A stretch of 64,000 nucleotides of DNA, taken from Rhodobacter sp. GTDB lineage: Bacteria; Pseudomonadota; Alphaproteobacteria; Rhodobacterales; Rhodobacteraceae. A model generated the notes under the pieces. That model was not told where the DNA came from. It did no database searches and saw nothing but the letters and a program-made list of their open reading frames with translations. This document shows positions 27,113-35,454 of this stretch, piece by piece (within the stretch, counting starts at the first letter, position 1; the number at the start of each line of letters is the position of its first letter). The stretch spans positions 1 through 64,000 of the forward strand of contig JAIXXB010000033.1 in the NCBI GenBank assembly GCA_027490955.1. Reading direction: 5' to 3'. A program made the position numbers and the translations under genes.

Positions 27113-27239
27113 ATGCGCGCCTTTTTGTCTGCCAAGTCTGTTGCCAAGTCTGTTGCCATGTCGGTTCGCTGGCGCGGCTGCGCCAGATGTGCCTTTCATC
27201 TAGCCTAAGCGGGCCGCGCATTCCAGTGCTGCATTGCAG

Positions 27240-27977
27240 CTATTCCCCCAAAGGCGCAGCCAAAAGCGTGGCGCTGATTTGCCCTTTGGCGTGGGTTATG
27301 GCCCAGCGGGCGGGGGGGTCGCTGCGCGCGCGCAGGCGGGCCAGCGTCCATGCCGCGCGGTTTTCCAGCATGGTCATGCCACTGGGCGCGGCCTGCATAT
27401 GCCAGCGCGATTCCACCCCCTGCGCGCCGCCCTGTATCGTCAGGATCAGGCCCAAAGGCGCTGGGCGCCCGCGCCTATGGGCGGCTTCGGCCCCTGCCTC
27501 GGCGGCCAGATGCAGGCGGCGAATGGGGGTTAGGGCAGGGGGCTGGGGCAGATCGCCCAGCACCACGGGGGCCGCACCAGATCGCAGCGCCTCTTCCATT
27601 GTCCATAAAATATCCTCGGGCCGCCGGCAGCGGGCAAAGATAATGCGGTTGGGGTCGGCAAAGGGCAAAAGCCCATAAGGGTAGATCCGTTCGGGCAGCC
27701 AAGAGGGGCTGGCCCAAATCACCGCCCCCGATGTCGATTGCAGCACAAAGGCCGCAAGTTGGCTGCGGGCTGGGCCGCAAAATTCATGCACCCTTGCCCG
27801 TGCGAGCGAAAATTGCCCTGCCGATACACCTTGTGCCGATGCCCCTTCTAAAGATGCCCCTTGTAAGGATGCCCCTTGCAAAAACAGCTGCGGCGCGCGC
27901 AGGCGCGCGTTTGGCATAACCAGCCGCGCCAAATCTTCGCGCAGGCTTTGGGCCGAGGGAGGGGCTGGGTTGGACAT
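27240..27977 (-). CDS. ImuA/SulA-like RecA-fold protein, orphan
   Basis: The 245-residue product resembles ImuA, the RecA-like partner of the ImuB/DnaE2 mutasome. The segments VHEFCGPARSQLAAFV, PERIYPYGLLPFADPNRIIF and RRPEDILWTMEEALRSG follow the ImuA pattern as I know it. A Walker A box is not seen. Residues about 34-53 form GASLQGASLEGASAQG pentad repeats encoded by tandem 15-base units. No imuB or dnaE2 lies beside it; the neighbours are metG and a divergent lipoprotein gene. ImuA-like identity is moderately sure. Confidence 0.55.
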   Translation of the reverse strand: MSNPAPPSAQSLREDLARLVMPNARLRAPQLFLQGASLQGASLEGASAQGVSAGQFSLARARVHEFCGPARSQLAAFVLQSTSGAVIWASPSWLPERIYPYGLLPFADPNRIIFARCRRPEDILWTMEEALRSGAAPVVLGDLPQPPALTPIRRLHLAAEAGAEAAHRRGRPAPLGLILTIQGGAQGVESRWHMQAAPSGMTMLENRAAWTLARLRARSDPPARWAITHAKGQISATLLAAPLGE

Positions 27978-28118
27978 GCGGGTAGTTTACAATGTTCGCA
28001 TTTTGTTCTCAACCGATTCTTGCCAAGTTTTGCCAAGCCGATAATAATTGCTTGCGCGGGGCGGGCAGATTGGGCCAAGTGGAGCCTAGGAATTTTCAGC
28101 ACGGGTTTGGGCGGCAAA

Positions 28119-28715
28119 ATGCGCAAAATACACCTTATTTTATGGGCGATTCCGCTTGCGGTTGTGCTCAGCGGTTGTGGGGCGGGCGGGATGTCTAACG
28201 GCCGTTCAGCGGCGGGGCTGGGCATCAATGCCGCCGCCACGCCTTTGGACACCAGCGCCATTCAAACCCAAACTTTGGGGCCAGCGCCTGCGGGCAGCGC
28301 CCCTGCCACGGGGCGGGTGATTGGGGCGGCCCCTGCCGCCGCTGCTGCAACTGCGGCCAGCCCAACTGTGGCCAGCACTGCCGCGCCAGAGGCCTCGCAA
28401 AGCGCGGCTGACATTGGCGCCGCCGCCGCCGCCGCATTGAAAGCAGGGGCATCGGTGGAACCTGACGACACACCCAAAACGCTGGAAGAGGCCGCCTGCC
28501 TGCAAGAGGGTGGCCGCTGGGGCAAGGCGGGCGAGACGGGCGCAATGGCCTGTTTCTACCCGATGAAAGATGCAGGCAAATCTTGCAGCAAAGAAAGCGA
28601 TTGCTCTAGCCAATGTCTGGCGCGCTCGCGCAGCTGTGCGCCGTTCTGGCCGATGTTTGGTTGCACCGATGTGGTTCAAAATGACGGGGCCGTGGTGCAA
28701 CTGTGCCTGAACTAA
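28119..28715 (+). CDS. Cysteine-rich lipoprotein of unknown function
   Basis: The 198-residue product has a lipoprotein signal ending VVLSGC (Cys20). An Ala/Pro/Thr-rich linker of about 100 residues follows, then a compact C-terminal domain with eight cysteines (AACLQEG, MACFYPM, KSCSKESDCSSQC, RSCAPFW, FGCTD, QLCLN), probably disulfide-bonded in the periplasm. I do not recognise the domain. Its end overlaps the GTG start of the lipocalin-like lipoprotein gene by 13 bases, so the two probably act together. A longer upstream frame overlapping the imuA-like promoter region is rejected. Confidence 0.7.
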   Translation: MRKIHLILWAIPLAVVLSGCGAGGMSNGRSAAGLGINAAATPLDTSAIQTQTLGPAPAGSAPATGRVIGAAPAAAAATAASPTVASTAAPEASQSAADIGAAAAAALKAGASVEPDDTPKTLEEAACLQEGGRWGKAGETGAMACFYPMKDAGKSCSKESDCSSQCLARSRSCAPFWPMFGCTDVVQNDGAVVQLCLN

Positions 28716-29233
28716 AGGCGGCGCTGGCGCTGATGGCGCTGCCGCTGGCGCTCGCGCTGATGGGCTGCGCGCAAGGCGCGGCATCGCAAGGGTCTGCACA
28801 GGGGTTTCGCATGGTGGCGGCCCCGATTTATTCCACCGCCGCCCTGCCTGTGGCGCGGATGCTGGGCACATGGCGGCAAGTGGCAGGATTTGGTGCGCCT
28901 GCGCCCTGCACCACGGCCCCAAGTTTGCAGATCACCGCCGAAGGGGGCAGCGCCACCGCGCGTTATGATCTGTGCTTTGGCCCCCATCGCCGCACAGGGA
29001 CAGGCGCGCTGGCCAGTGGCGGTGCGCAGGGGCGCTACCGCCTGCCCAACCTGAACGCGCCGATTTGGGTGCTGTGGATGGATGAAAACAACCGCTCGGC
29101 CGTCCTTGGCACGCCCGATGGCAGTTTTGGGATGATCCTGTCCAAAGACCCGATCCCCAAAGACCGCCTGCGCGCCGCGCGCGAGGTTTTGGCGTGGAAT
29201 GGCTATGATTTGACGCAATTTCATCAGTATTAG
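28703..29233 (+). CDS. Lipocalin-like (Blc-type) lipoprotein
   Basis: The 176-residue product has a lipoprotein signal with LALALMGC and lipidated Cys22. The lipocalin signature Gly-x-Trp appears in MLGTWRQVAGF near residue 56, and the late strands PIWVLWMDENNRSAVLG and ILSKDPIPKD resemble bacterial Blc lipocalins. Such proteins bind lipids or hydrophobic molecules at the outer membrane. It starts at a GTG inside the end of the preceding lipoprotein gene; an ATG at 28736 is a less likely start because it removes most of the signal. A desaturase gene follows. Confidence 0.75.
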   Translation: MPELKAALALMALPLALALMGCAQGAASQGSAQGFRMVAAPIYSTAALPVARMLGTWRQVAGFGAPAPCTTAPSLQITAEGGSATARYDLCFGPHRRTGTGALASGGAQGRYRLPNLNAPIWVLWMDENNRSAVLGTPDGSFGMILSKDPIPKDRLRAAREVLAWNGYDLTQFHQY

Positions 29234-29276
29234 GGCAAAACTCTATTTAGGCTGGCGCAAAAGAACATTGGCTGAC

Positions 29277-30239
29277 ATGGCAGATATTTCACAGACTTCG
29301 CCCACTTCGCCCACCTCGCGCGCGGGCGCGGATCGCAGGGTCGAATGGCCCACTTTGGCGCTGATCTTAGCGACCTACGGCGCAGTGGCGCTGGGCGGCG
29401 CGCTGTACAGCGCGTGGCCCGCCCTGTCGATCGTCATCACAGGCATCGCGCTGGCGCAGTTTTCATCGCTGCAACACGAGGTGCTGCACGGCCATCCTTT
29501 GCCGCGCCAATGGGCAAGCGAGGCTTTGGTCTTTCCCGCGCTGTTCGTGCTGGTGCCTTATTTGCGGTTCAAAGACACCCATTTGGCCCATCACTATGAC
29601 CCTGCGTTGACAGACCCCTATGATGACCCTGAATCAAACTTTCTAGACCCTGCGGTCTGGGCGCGTTTGCCGCGCTGGTGGCAGGCGGTGTTGGCGGCCA
29701 ATAACAGTTTGGCAGGGCGGATCATGATTGGCCCTGCCATTGGCATTGGGTTTTTTCTGGCCAGCGAGATGCGGCTTTTGGCGGCGGGCAAGGCGCGGGT
29801 TTGGCTGGGCTGGGGGCTGAACCTGCTGGGGCTGATCCCTGTGATATGGTATCTGCAGGTCACGGGCATGGCAGTTTGGGCCTATGCGGCGGCGGTGTAT
29901 ATAGGGCTTGCGCTGCTGCGCATCCGCACCTTTTTGGAACATCGCGCCCATGCCTCGGCCCGCGCGCGCACAGTGGTTGTCGAAGATCGCGGCCCGCTGG
30001 CGCTGTTGTTTTTGAACAATAACTACCACGTGGTGCATCACATGCACCCCACAGTGCCATGGTATCGTCTGCCCGCGCTTTATGCGGCCAAGCGCGACCA
30101 TTTCTTGCGGCGCAATGACGGGTATCGCTACAAAAATTATGCCGAGGTGTTTGCCCGCTATTTCTGGGCGGCAAAAGACCCTGTGCCGCATCCGATTTGG
30201 CCCGTGGCCAAAGATCGCAAAGATGACCCCGCCCCCTAA
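29277..30239 (+). CDS. Fatty acid desaturase family membrane enzyme
   Basis: The 320-residue product has the three histidine boxes of di-iron membrane desaturases/hydroxylases: HEVLHGH at 67-73, HLAHH at 102-106 and NYHVVHHMHP in the C-terminal part. Several membrane helices lie between them (IALAQFSS region, GIGFFLAS, GLNLLGLIPVIWYL). The exact substrate (acyl chain, sterol or carotenoid) cannot be assigned. The N-terminus has an SQTSPTSPTS repeat, and the ATG was preferred to an upstream TTG. The end overlaps the convergent Nudix gene by four bases. Confidence 0.88.
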   Translation: MADISQTSPTSPTSRAGADRRVEWPTLALILATYGAVALGGALYSAWPALSIVITGIALAQFSSLQHEVLHGHPLPRQWASEALVFPALFVLVPYLRFKDTHLAHHYDPALTDPYDDPESNFLDPAVWARLPRWWQAVLAANNSLAGRIMIGPAIGIGFFLASEMRLLAAGKARVWLGWGLNLLGLIPVIWYLQVTGMAVWAYAAAVYIGLALLRIRTFLEHRAHASARARTVVVEDRGPLALLFLNNNYHVVHHMHPTVPWYRLPALYAAKRDHFLRRNDGYRYKNYAEVFARYFWAAKDPVPHPIWPVAKDRKDDPAP

Positions 30240-30859
30240 AGGCGCAAAAACGCGGGCTGGGGACCAGAATTGTCGAAAAAGGGCACGCCGCCTGCAGCGG
30301 CCCCGTCGCCCTCGGTCAGGCTGGCCTGCAATTCGGCCAATATCACGCGGGTGATAAAGGGCAGATCAAGGCTACGGGCCGCTGCCACGTCAAGCCATTG
30401 CAAATGCGAAAGTTCCCCCGATGCGGCAGAAAACCCCGCATGATCGCCCACAAAATCCTGCGCGCGCGCCAAAAAGAATCGCGCGTCAAAGCGGCGCGGA
30501 CGCCCCGGCGGCGTGATCGCGCGAAAGAAAAAGCGCAAGGCATCAGCGCGCGGTTGCAACAGGGTAAGGCCCGTTTCTTCGGCCAATTCGCGCAGGCCCG
30601 CCGCGACCAATATGCGCGGGCTGATTGGCCCGCCCACGGGATGGCGTTGCAGCGAGGTGTGGCAGGCAGGGGCCAGCAGATCAGGCAGATCAGCGCCATG
30701 ATCGCCCGCATCGACCCGCCCACCCGGAAAGACAAATTTACTCGGCATAAAGGCCGCCCCTGCAGCGCGCTGGCCCATCAAAACCTTTGCGCCCTCTCCC
30801 CATCCTTGCAGCACGATCATGCTGGCGGCGGGGGCGATGCTGTCGTCAGGCGGCGTCAT
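30236..30859 (-). CDS. Nudix hydrolase with interrupted Nudix box
   Basis: Nudix enzymes hydrolyse nucleoside diphosphate derivatives. The 207-residue product has KFVFPGGRVD at about 41-50 and RELAEETGL at about 90-98, which together form the Nudix box GX5EX7REUXEEXGU, but with an insertion of some 30 residues between them, as in NUDT19/Nudt7-like and CoA-type members. The substrate is unknown. The start MTPPDDSIAP lies inside the end of the DUF983 gene, giving a 14-base overlap in the same operon. Confidence 0.85.
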   Translation of the reverse strand: MTPPDDSIAPAASMIVLQGWGEGAKVLMGQRAAGAAFMPSKFVFPGGRVDAGDHGADLPDLLAPACHTSLQRHPVGGPISPRILVAAGLRELAEETGLTLLQPRADALRFFFRAITPPGRPRRFDARFFLARAQDFVGDHAGFSAASGELSHLQWLDVAAARSLDLPFITRVILAELQASLTEGDGAAAGGVPFFDNSGPQPAFLRL

Positions 30860-31283
30860 GGTGCAATTGCGCCGTATCATTTGGGGCTGCGCCAAACCCA
30901 TGCATCCGCTTGGCCCATTGCAGCGCCACCATCGCCCCTTTGATGCGCGGCAGCAGATACAGCGATGTGACCACAGTAAACAGCGAGAAGATCGCAATCA
31001 GCGTTGCAGGTTCGGGCCGCCATGTGGTGAAGACAAACATCAACAGCGGGGCCATCAAATGGCCCACGATTAATATGGTCAAATAGGCAGGCCCATCATC
31101 GGCCCGCTGATGGTGCAGGGCCTCGCCGCAGGTGGGGCAGGAATGGCGCACTGTCAAATAGCCGCGCAGGATCGGCCCTGAGCCGCAATTTGGACATTTC
31201 CCATGCCAACCGCGCCGCACGGCGGGCCAAGTTGGGCGCTCTGCCTCGGGCAGGTCGGCCTGTAGGCTGGATGTGCTGGGCAT
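30846..31283 (-). CDS. DUF983 family membrane protein
   Basis: The 145-residue product has a zinc-ribbon-like pair, CPNCG (Cys30, Cys33) and CPTCG (Cys49, Cys52), followed by two membrane helices (about residues 68-85 and 94-112). This is the standard DUF983 layout, a family common in Alphaproteobacteria with no settled function. It overlaps the Nudix gene downstream by 14 bases, so the two are cotranscribed. It is divergent from the EF-hand gene, with a 222-base spacer between them. Confidence 0.9.
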   Translation of the reverse strand: MPSTSSLQADLPEAERPTWPAVRRGWHGKCPNCGSGPILRGYLTVRHSCPTCGEALHHQRADDGPAYLTILIVGHLMAPLLMFVFTTWRPEPATLIAIFSLFTVVTSLYLLPRIKGAMVALQWAKRMHGFGAAPNDTAQLHHDAA

Positions 31284-31505
31284 AAGATGTTCCTTCCGTT
31301 CACCGCGCAGTGGTACCCGATGCGCGCCCTAATGTTTAGGGGGTTTCGCCGCGCCGCGCGGCTTTGTCGCAGAATGTGGCGCAACCTTGCCCCCCTTCAT
31401 CACCCCCGCCCAAATGGGCGCGCGACGGAAAGGCAAAGCTGCGGCGTTTACACCAGTATGAACGGCGCAAGACAAACCCAGCGCCGAGATGATGGAGAAA
31501 GAAAG

Positions 31506-32066
31506 ATGCGTTTGACGACCCATAAGACCTTGGCCCTTGTCACCTTGGCTGTGATCGCTGCGGCAACCGCGCCTGTGGCCGCCACAGCACAACAGACGGC
31601 CACACAGCCCGCAAAAACCAGCGCAGCCCCTGCCTTGTTTGATTTTGCGGCGATGGATGCAGACAAAGACGGCACCATCACCAAAGCCGAGGCCGATGCC
31701 TTCCGCGCCGCGCAAATCGCGGCAATGGATACCGATAAAGACGGCCAAATCAGCGCGGCAGAACTGGCCGCCCATCACATCGCCCGCGCCAGCGCCCAGA
31801 TGCAGGCCCGCGCTGAATTTTTCGCTCAGCATATGATTGGCGAATTGGACAGCGACAGCGATGGAGCATTGTCTGTGGCCGAGGCTGCGGCCGTTGAAGG
31901 GCGCAGCGGCCGGATGTTTGACCGCATTGACGCCGACAATGACGGCGCGATCAGCCAAGCCGAGGCAGAGGCCGCACAGGCCAAAATGGCAGAACGTGCA
32001 GCCCATCGTGGCGGCAAAGGGGGTCACCATGGCGGGCGTGATGGCGGTTTCCGCGGCTTTTGGTAA
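31506..32066 (+). CDS. Secreted protein with four EF-hand calcium-binding loops
   Basis: The 186-residue product has a signal peptide ending near VAATAQQ. Four canonical 12-residue EF loops follow: DADKDGTITKAE (51-62), DTDKDGQISAAE (75-86), DSDSDGALSVAE (115-126) and DADNDGAISQAE (142-153). The C-terminus is a His/Gly-rich GGKGGHHGGRDGG tail. It should bind calcium, possibly other metals, in the periplasm. GGAGAAAG precedes the ATG. It directly precedes an ECF sigma/anti-sigma/metal-sensor cluster and may be its target or sensor; that link is inference. Confidence 0.85.
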   Translation: MRLTTHKTLALVTLAVIAAATAPVAATAQQTATQPAKTSAAPALFDFAAMDADKDGTITKAEADAFRAAQIAAMDTDKDGQISAAELAAHHIARASAQMQARAEFFAQHMIGELDSDSDGALSVAEAAAVEGRSGRMFDRIDADNDGAISQAEAEAAQAKMAERAAHRGGKGGHHGGRDGGFRGFW

Positions 32067-32072
32067 CATGCC

Positions 32073-32099
32073 GGCTGGGGTGGCACTGCCGCCCCAGCC
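32073..32099 (+). terminator. Stem-loop between EF-hand gene and sigma gene
   Basis: GGCTGGGG and CCCCAGCC form an 8-bp perfect stem, with GGC/GCC able to extend it inside the loop. It follows the EF-hand stop by six bases. There is no T-tract after it, so it may attenuate or stabilise the transcript instead of ending it fully. Confidence 0.45.
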
Positions 32100-32151
32100 A
32101 CAAACGCGCGCTGCGTTGCTTTTGCGGCCCGCGCGCAATAGACTTTTCGGG

Positions 32152-32745
32152 ATGGATATGGCCAAAGACATAGATGGTTTTGCCCAAGATGCGGCGCTTT
32201 TGGCGGCCTATGCGCGCGGTGATCGTGATGCGGCGCGCGATTTGGCCCAGCGTATTGTGCCGCGCATTTTGGGCTATGCCACCCGCACCTTGGGTGATCG
32301 CGGCGAGGCCGAGGATATTGCCCAAGAGGTGATGCTGCGCCTGTGGCGCGCTGCGCCCGATTGGCGCGCGGGCGAGGCGCAGGTTTCCACTTGGGCCTAC
32401 CGCGTGGCCATTAACCTTTGCGCCGACCGCTTGCGCGCCCGCAAGCGCCGCAAATCCGAGGCGCTTGATGAGGTGGCCGAACCCGAAGATGGCGCGATCG
32501 CAGCGGTGGATGGGATGATCGAGGCAGACCGACAGGCCGCCCTGAGCCGCGCTTTGGCAGATTTGCCAGACAGGCAACGCCAAGCGGTGGTGCTGCGCCA
32601 TATCGAAGGATTGGCCAACCCCGAAATCGCAGCGATTTTGCAGGTGGGTGTCGAGGCGGTGGAAAGTCTGATCGCGCGCGGCAAACGGGCGCTGACGGCG
32701 GCTTTGGCCGCGCGGCGCACAGATTTGGGATATGAGGAGGCATGA
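32152..32745 (+). CDS. ECF-type RNA polymerase sigma factor
   Basis: The 197-residue product has only sigma regions 2 and 4: AEDIAQEVMLRLWRAAPDW (region 2.1-2.2), STWAYRVAINLCADRLRARKRRK (2.3-2.4) and LPDRQRQAVVLRHIEGLANPEIAAIL (region 4). This is the extracytoplasmic function layout. Two ATGs (32152, 32158) are possible; neither has a strong ribosome binding site. It overlaps the next gene by four bases (ATGA), and the cluster order sigma/membrane protein/Metal_resist-type sensor resembles CnrH, CnrY and CnrX, though the order differs. Confidence 0.9.
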   Translation: MDMAKDIDGFAQDAALLAAYARGDRDAARDLAQRIVPRILGYATRTLGDRGEAEDIAQEVMLRLWRAAPDWRAGEAQVSTWAYRVAINLCADRLRARKRRKSEALDEVAEPEDGAIAAVDGMIEADRQAALSRALADLPDRQRQAVVLRHIEGLANPEIAAILQVGVEAVESLIARGKRALTAALAARRTDLGYEEA

Positions 32746-33104
32746 TGGACAATCTTGATGATCTTTTGGCGCAGCGGGCCATGGCAGCAGCGCAACCCAT
32801 CGCTGTGCCAGAGGCGTTGATGGCGCGGATTCTGGCCGATGCAGCGCGCGAACAGCCGCGCCCGATGGCCTATGCCCCCCGCCCCGCCGCACCTGCTAAA
32901 CTCAGCCTTTGGCAGGCCGTATCTGATTTGTTTGGCGGCGCGGGCGTTTTGGCTGGCCTTGCGACAGCCGCCTGCGCGGGCATCTATTTGGGGGCAGTTC
33001 AGCCCCCCGCACTAAGCACAGTCACGCTGGCCCTGTCGGGCAGCAGCGCGGTTGATCAATTGGATTTTATGCCCAGCATCGACAGTTTGCTGGCCGAGGA
33101 ATGA
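32742..33104 (+). CDS. Single-pass membrane protein, candidate anti-sigma factor
   Basis: The 120-residue product has a cytoplasmic N-terminal half (MDNLDDLLAQRAMAAAQP), one membrane helix at about residues 66-86 (GVLAGLATAACAGIYLG) and a short periplasmic tail ending FMPSIDSLLAEE. There is no recognised zinc anti-sigma motif. Its size, topology and translational coupling to the sigma gene before it and the sensor gene after it (four-base overlaps on both sides) suggest a CnrY-like membrane anti-sigma factor. Function is inferred only from position and topology. Confidence 0.7.
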   Translation: MMDNLDDLLAQRAMAAAQPIAVPEALMARILADAAREQPRPMAYAPRPAAPAKLSLWQAVSDLFGGAGVLAGLATAACAGIYLGAVQPPALSTVTLALSGSSAVDQLDFMPSIDSLLAEE

Positions 33105-33772
33105 ACATGAGCGATACAACCCCCACCCCAAAACCCCCCAAGGCAAAACCAACGCGCAAATCTGCGGCGGCCCCGCAAACAGCGGCGGGTGACGCGCAAA
33201 CAGCGGCAAGCAGTGCAGATTTGGGCGCGGCCCCACCAGTGCCGCCCCCACCCTCACCCCCAGCGCCTGCATCCGCGCGCCATGTCTCGCCGCGCGTGCT
33301 GCGCATCGCTTTGGCGGTGTCTGTGGGCCTGAACCTTGCCGTTCTGGGCGTGGTTGCGGGCAGTTTGTGGCATGATGGCAATGGCGGCGGGCGCGGCCAG
33401 ATGGTGCGCGATTTGGGCTTTGGCCCCTTTGCCGAGGCGCTGGCCTCGGATGACCGCCGTGCGCTGCGCGACTGGCTGAAGGCGCGCGCGCCCGAATTGC
33501 GCAGCGCCAATCTGCAACGCTATGCCGATTTGGCCGCTGTGCAGGACGCCCTGCGCGCGCAGCCCTTTGATCCCGCCGCCCTGCGCGAAGCCTTCGAGGC
33601 GATGCGCGGGCGAATGGAAGGCCAGCTTGCGCTGGGCCATCAGGCGCTGACCGAAGTGATTTTGGCCATGCCCGATGCCGAACGCCTTGCCCTTGCTGAT
33701 CGGCTTGATCGCGGGATGCGGCGCGGCCATGATGAGGCAGAGGGCCATGACGCGCCATCAGGCCAAAACTGA
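33101..33772 (+). CDS. Membrane-anchored periplasmic metal-sensor-like protein (CnrX/Metal_resist type)
   Basis: The 223-residue product has a Pro/Lys-rich cytoplasmic stretch, one membrane helix (about residues 66-90, LRIALAVSVGLNLAVLGVVAG) and a helical periplasmic domain with ALREAFEAMRGRMEGQLALGHQALTEVILAMPDAER, resembling the Metal_resist family that includes CnrX. The C-terminus carries histidines (RRGHDEAEGHD) that could bind metal. It ends the sigma cluster, overlaps the previous gene by four bases and is followed by a strong terminator. Confidence 0.75.
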   Translation: MNMSDTTPTPKPPKAKPTRKSAAAPQTAAGDAQTAASSADLGAAPPVPPPPSPPAPASARHVSPRVLRIALAVSVGLNLAVLGVVAGSLWHDGNGGGRGQMVRDLGFGPFAEALASDDRRALRDWLKARAPELRSANLQRYADLAAVQDALRAQPFDPAALREAFEAMRGRMEGQLALGHQALTEVILAMPDAERLALADRLDRGMRRGHDEAEGHDAPSGQN

Positions 33773-33824
33773 CTGCGCGGACAAAGCCAAGCGCAACCGC
33801 GCCAAAGGCGCATGACGGAAAGGT

Positions 33825-33856
33825 AAAGGCGGCGCAGATCAATCTGCGCCGCCTTT
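33825..33856. terminator. Bidirectional terminator between sensor gene and pleD
   Basis: AAAGGCGGCGCAGAT and its exact complement flank a two-base loop, giving a 15-bp perfect stem with A-run and T-run ends. It sits between two convergent genes and suits transcription from either side. Confidence 0.85.
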
Positions 33857-33870
33857 GCGCTGAAACCGCG

Positions 33871-35277
33871 TCAGGCGGCCGAGCGCGCGAAGGTGATTTT
33901 GTTGCGCCCCAAAGATTTGGACACCAGCATGGCCTGATCCGCCTCGACAATGGCGTGATCGATGATCTCGTCCACGGGGCTGGCCATATCGGGCTGGGCC
34001 ATGGCCAAGCCCGCCGAAATGGTGATCATCAACTGCGCTGCGCCATCGATGGTAAAGGGGCGCGCGGCAATCGCCGCAACCAGACGTTCGGCCACGCCGC
34101 GCGCATCGCCCATGGTGGCATCGGGCAGGGCCACCAAAAATTCTTCGCCGCCGACGCGGGCAATCAAATCGCCCTCGCGCAGCACGGATGACAAACGCGC
34201 CGCAACCTCGCGCAGCACATCATCGCCCGCGCCATGGCCAAAGCGGTCATTCACCGATTTGAACCGATCCACATCGCACATAATCACCGCCACCGATGCG
34301 CGCGTACGGCGCGCCTTGGTGATAAAGCTGCGCATGACCGACACCATGTAGCGGCGGTTTGGAATATTGGTCAGCGGGTCTTTCATCGACAGCATCAAGC
34401 CATGCGTGATGCGGTCGCGCAGCGCATCGGTGCGGCGCTTGCGGCGGATCAACCCTGCCAGACGCAGGCCCAATTCTTCGGGCAGGTCATCGTCCATCCA
34501 AATGGCATCGGCCCCGAAATCATAGGCCAGCTCGCGGTCGGCCCCGCGCGAGTTGTGATCGAACTGCACACAAAAGCGTGCATCGCGCGTTTGCGGACGC
34601 CCGCGCAGCGTGGCGATAATCAAAAACGCCTCGTTCGGATCGGCGACATCGGACAGAATCACCACAACATCAGCCTCGTCAAAGGGCAGATGCGCGCCAT
34701 TGGTCACAACATCGGGGCTGAAATGCACCACATCCACATCCAGATCAGCGGGCAGCTTACGCTTTAGCCGCATCGCCTCTTCAGGTTTGCCGACAATGGC
34801 CAAGGTGCCCAGCATGGCAAACCGCGCCACGGGTTCGGCAAAGCCTTCGTGGGCGATATCATGGGCAAATTGCGCCCCGCTTTGCGCCGACAGCAGGCGC
34901 AACTGCTCATCACCCCGCAACAGGCTGCGGATACGGGCCAAAAGGCGCGGCTCGACAAAGGGTTTGCCAAAGAAATCATCCGCCCCCGCGCGAAAGGCGC
35001 GAATGCGGTTGGCCACATCGGCATTGGACGAAGCCATGATGACCAAAGCATTTTGCAAATTGGCGACAGATTGCAGTTTTGCCATCACCTCTTCGGCGGG
35101 CATATCGGGCAAATCCATATCCAAAATAATCAAATCAGGGCGTTCGTGCAGCGCAAGTTCAAACCCTTCGCGGCCTGTGGCGGCGATCAACACTTCATAC
35201 CCTGCGCCAGATAGTTTAACCGTCAGGATGATCCTGTTGGGCATCACACTATCAATGACTAGAATCTTCCCACCCAT
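33871..35277 (-). CDS. pleD: Response regulator diguanylate cyclase PleD
   Basis: PleD makes the second messenger c-di-GMP when phosphorylated. The 468-residue product has a receiver domain with Asp53 (IILDMDLPD) as phosphoacceptor, a second degenerate receiver-like domain (about 150-285) and a C-terminal GGDEF domain whose active site reads GGEEF (376-380). The inhibitory I-site RxxD is present as REGD (367-370), so product inhibition should work. The ATG was chosen over an upstream TTG. It is divergent from the DUF3572 gene, a neighbour I recall from related genomes. Confidence 0.93.
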   Translation of the reverse strand: MGGKILVIDSVMPNRIILTVKLSGAGYEVLIAATGREGFELALHERPDLIILDMDLPDMPAEEVMAKLQSVANLQNALVIMASSNADVANRIRAFRAGADDFFGKPFVEPRLLARIRSLLRGDEQLRLLSAQSGAQFAHDIAHEGFAEPVARFAMLGTLAIVGKPEEAMRLKRKLPADLDVDVVHFSPDVVTNGAHLPFDEADVVVILSDVADPNEAFLIIATLRGRPQTRDARFCVQFDHNSRGADRELAYDFGADAIWMDDDLPEELGLRLAGLIRRKRRTDALRDRITHGLMLSMKDPLTNIPNRRYMVSVMRSFITKARRTRASVAVIMCDVDRFKSVNDRFGHGAGDDVLREVAARLSSVLREGDLIARVGGEEFLVALPDATMGDARGVAERLVAAIAARPFTIDGAAQLMITISAGLAMAQPDMASPVDEIIDHAIVEADQAMLVSKSLGRNKITFARSAA

Positions 35278-35454
35278 CAAGCCGCCACTTACCCTTGCCT
35301 AAAGCCACAAAACATACGAACACCCTACCACAGTGGCCGCCCATGACCAAACTTTACATATTTTTCGCATCAAGTGGTTAAGAAATCCTTTCCGAATGTG
35401 GAACAAAATGCGAATAATTTGATGAATTATGGGGGCAGATAAGGGGAAAATTCT

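Noticed and set aside
34150-34170. PleD active site GGEEF instead of GGDEF
   Set aside because: GGEEF is a normal active variant and the I-site REGD is intact, so it is not evidence of inactivity.
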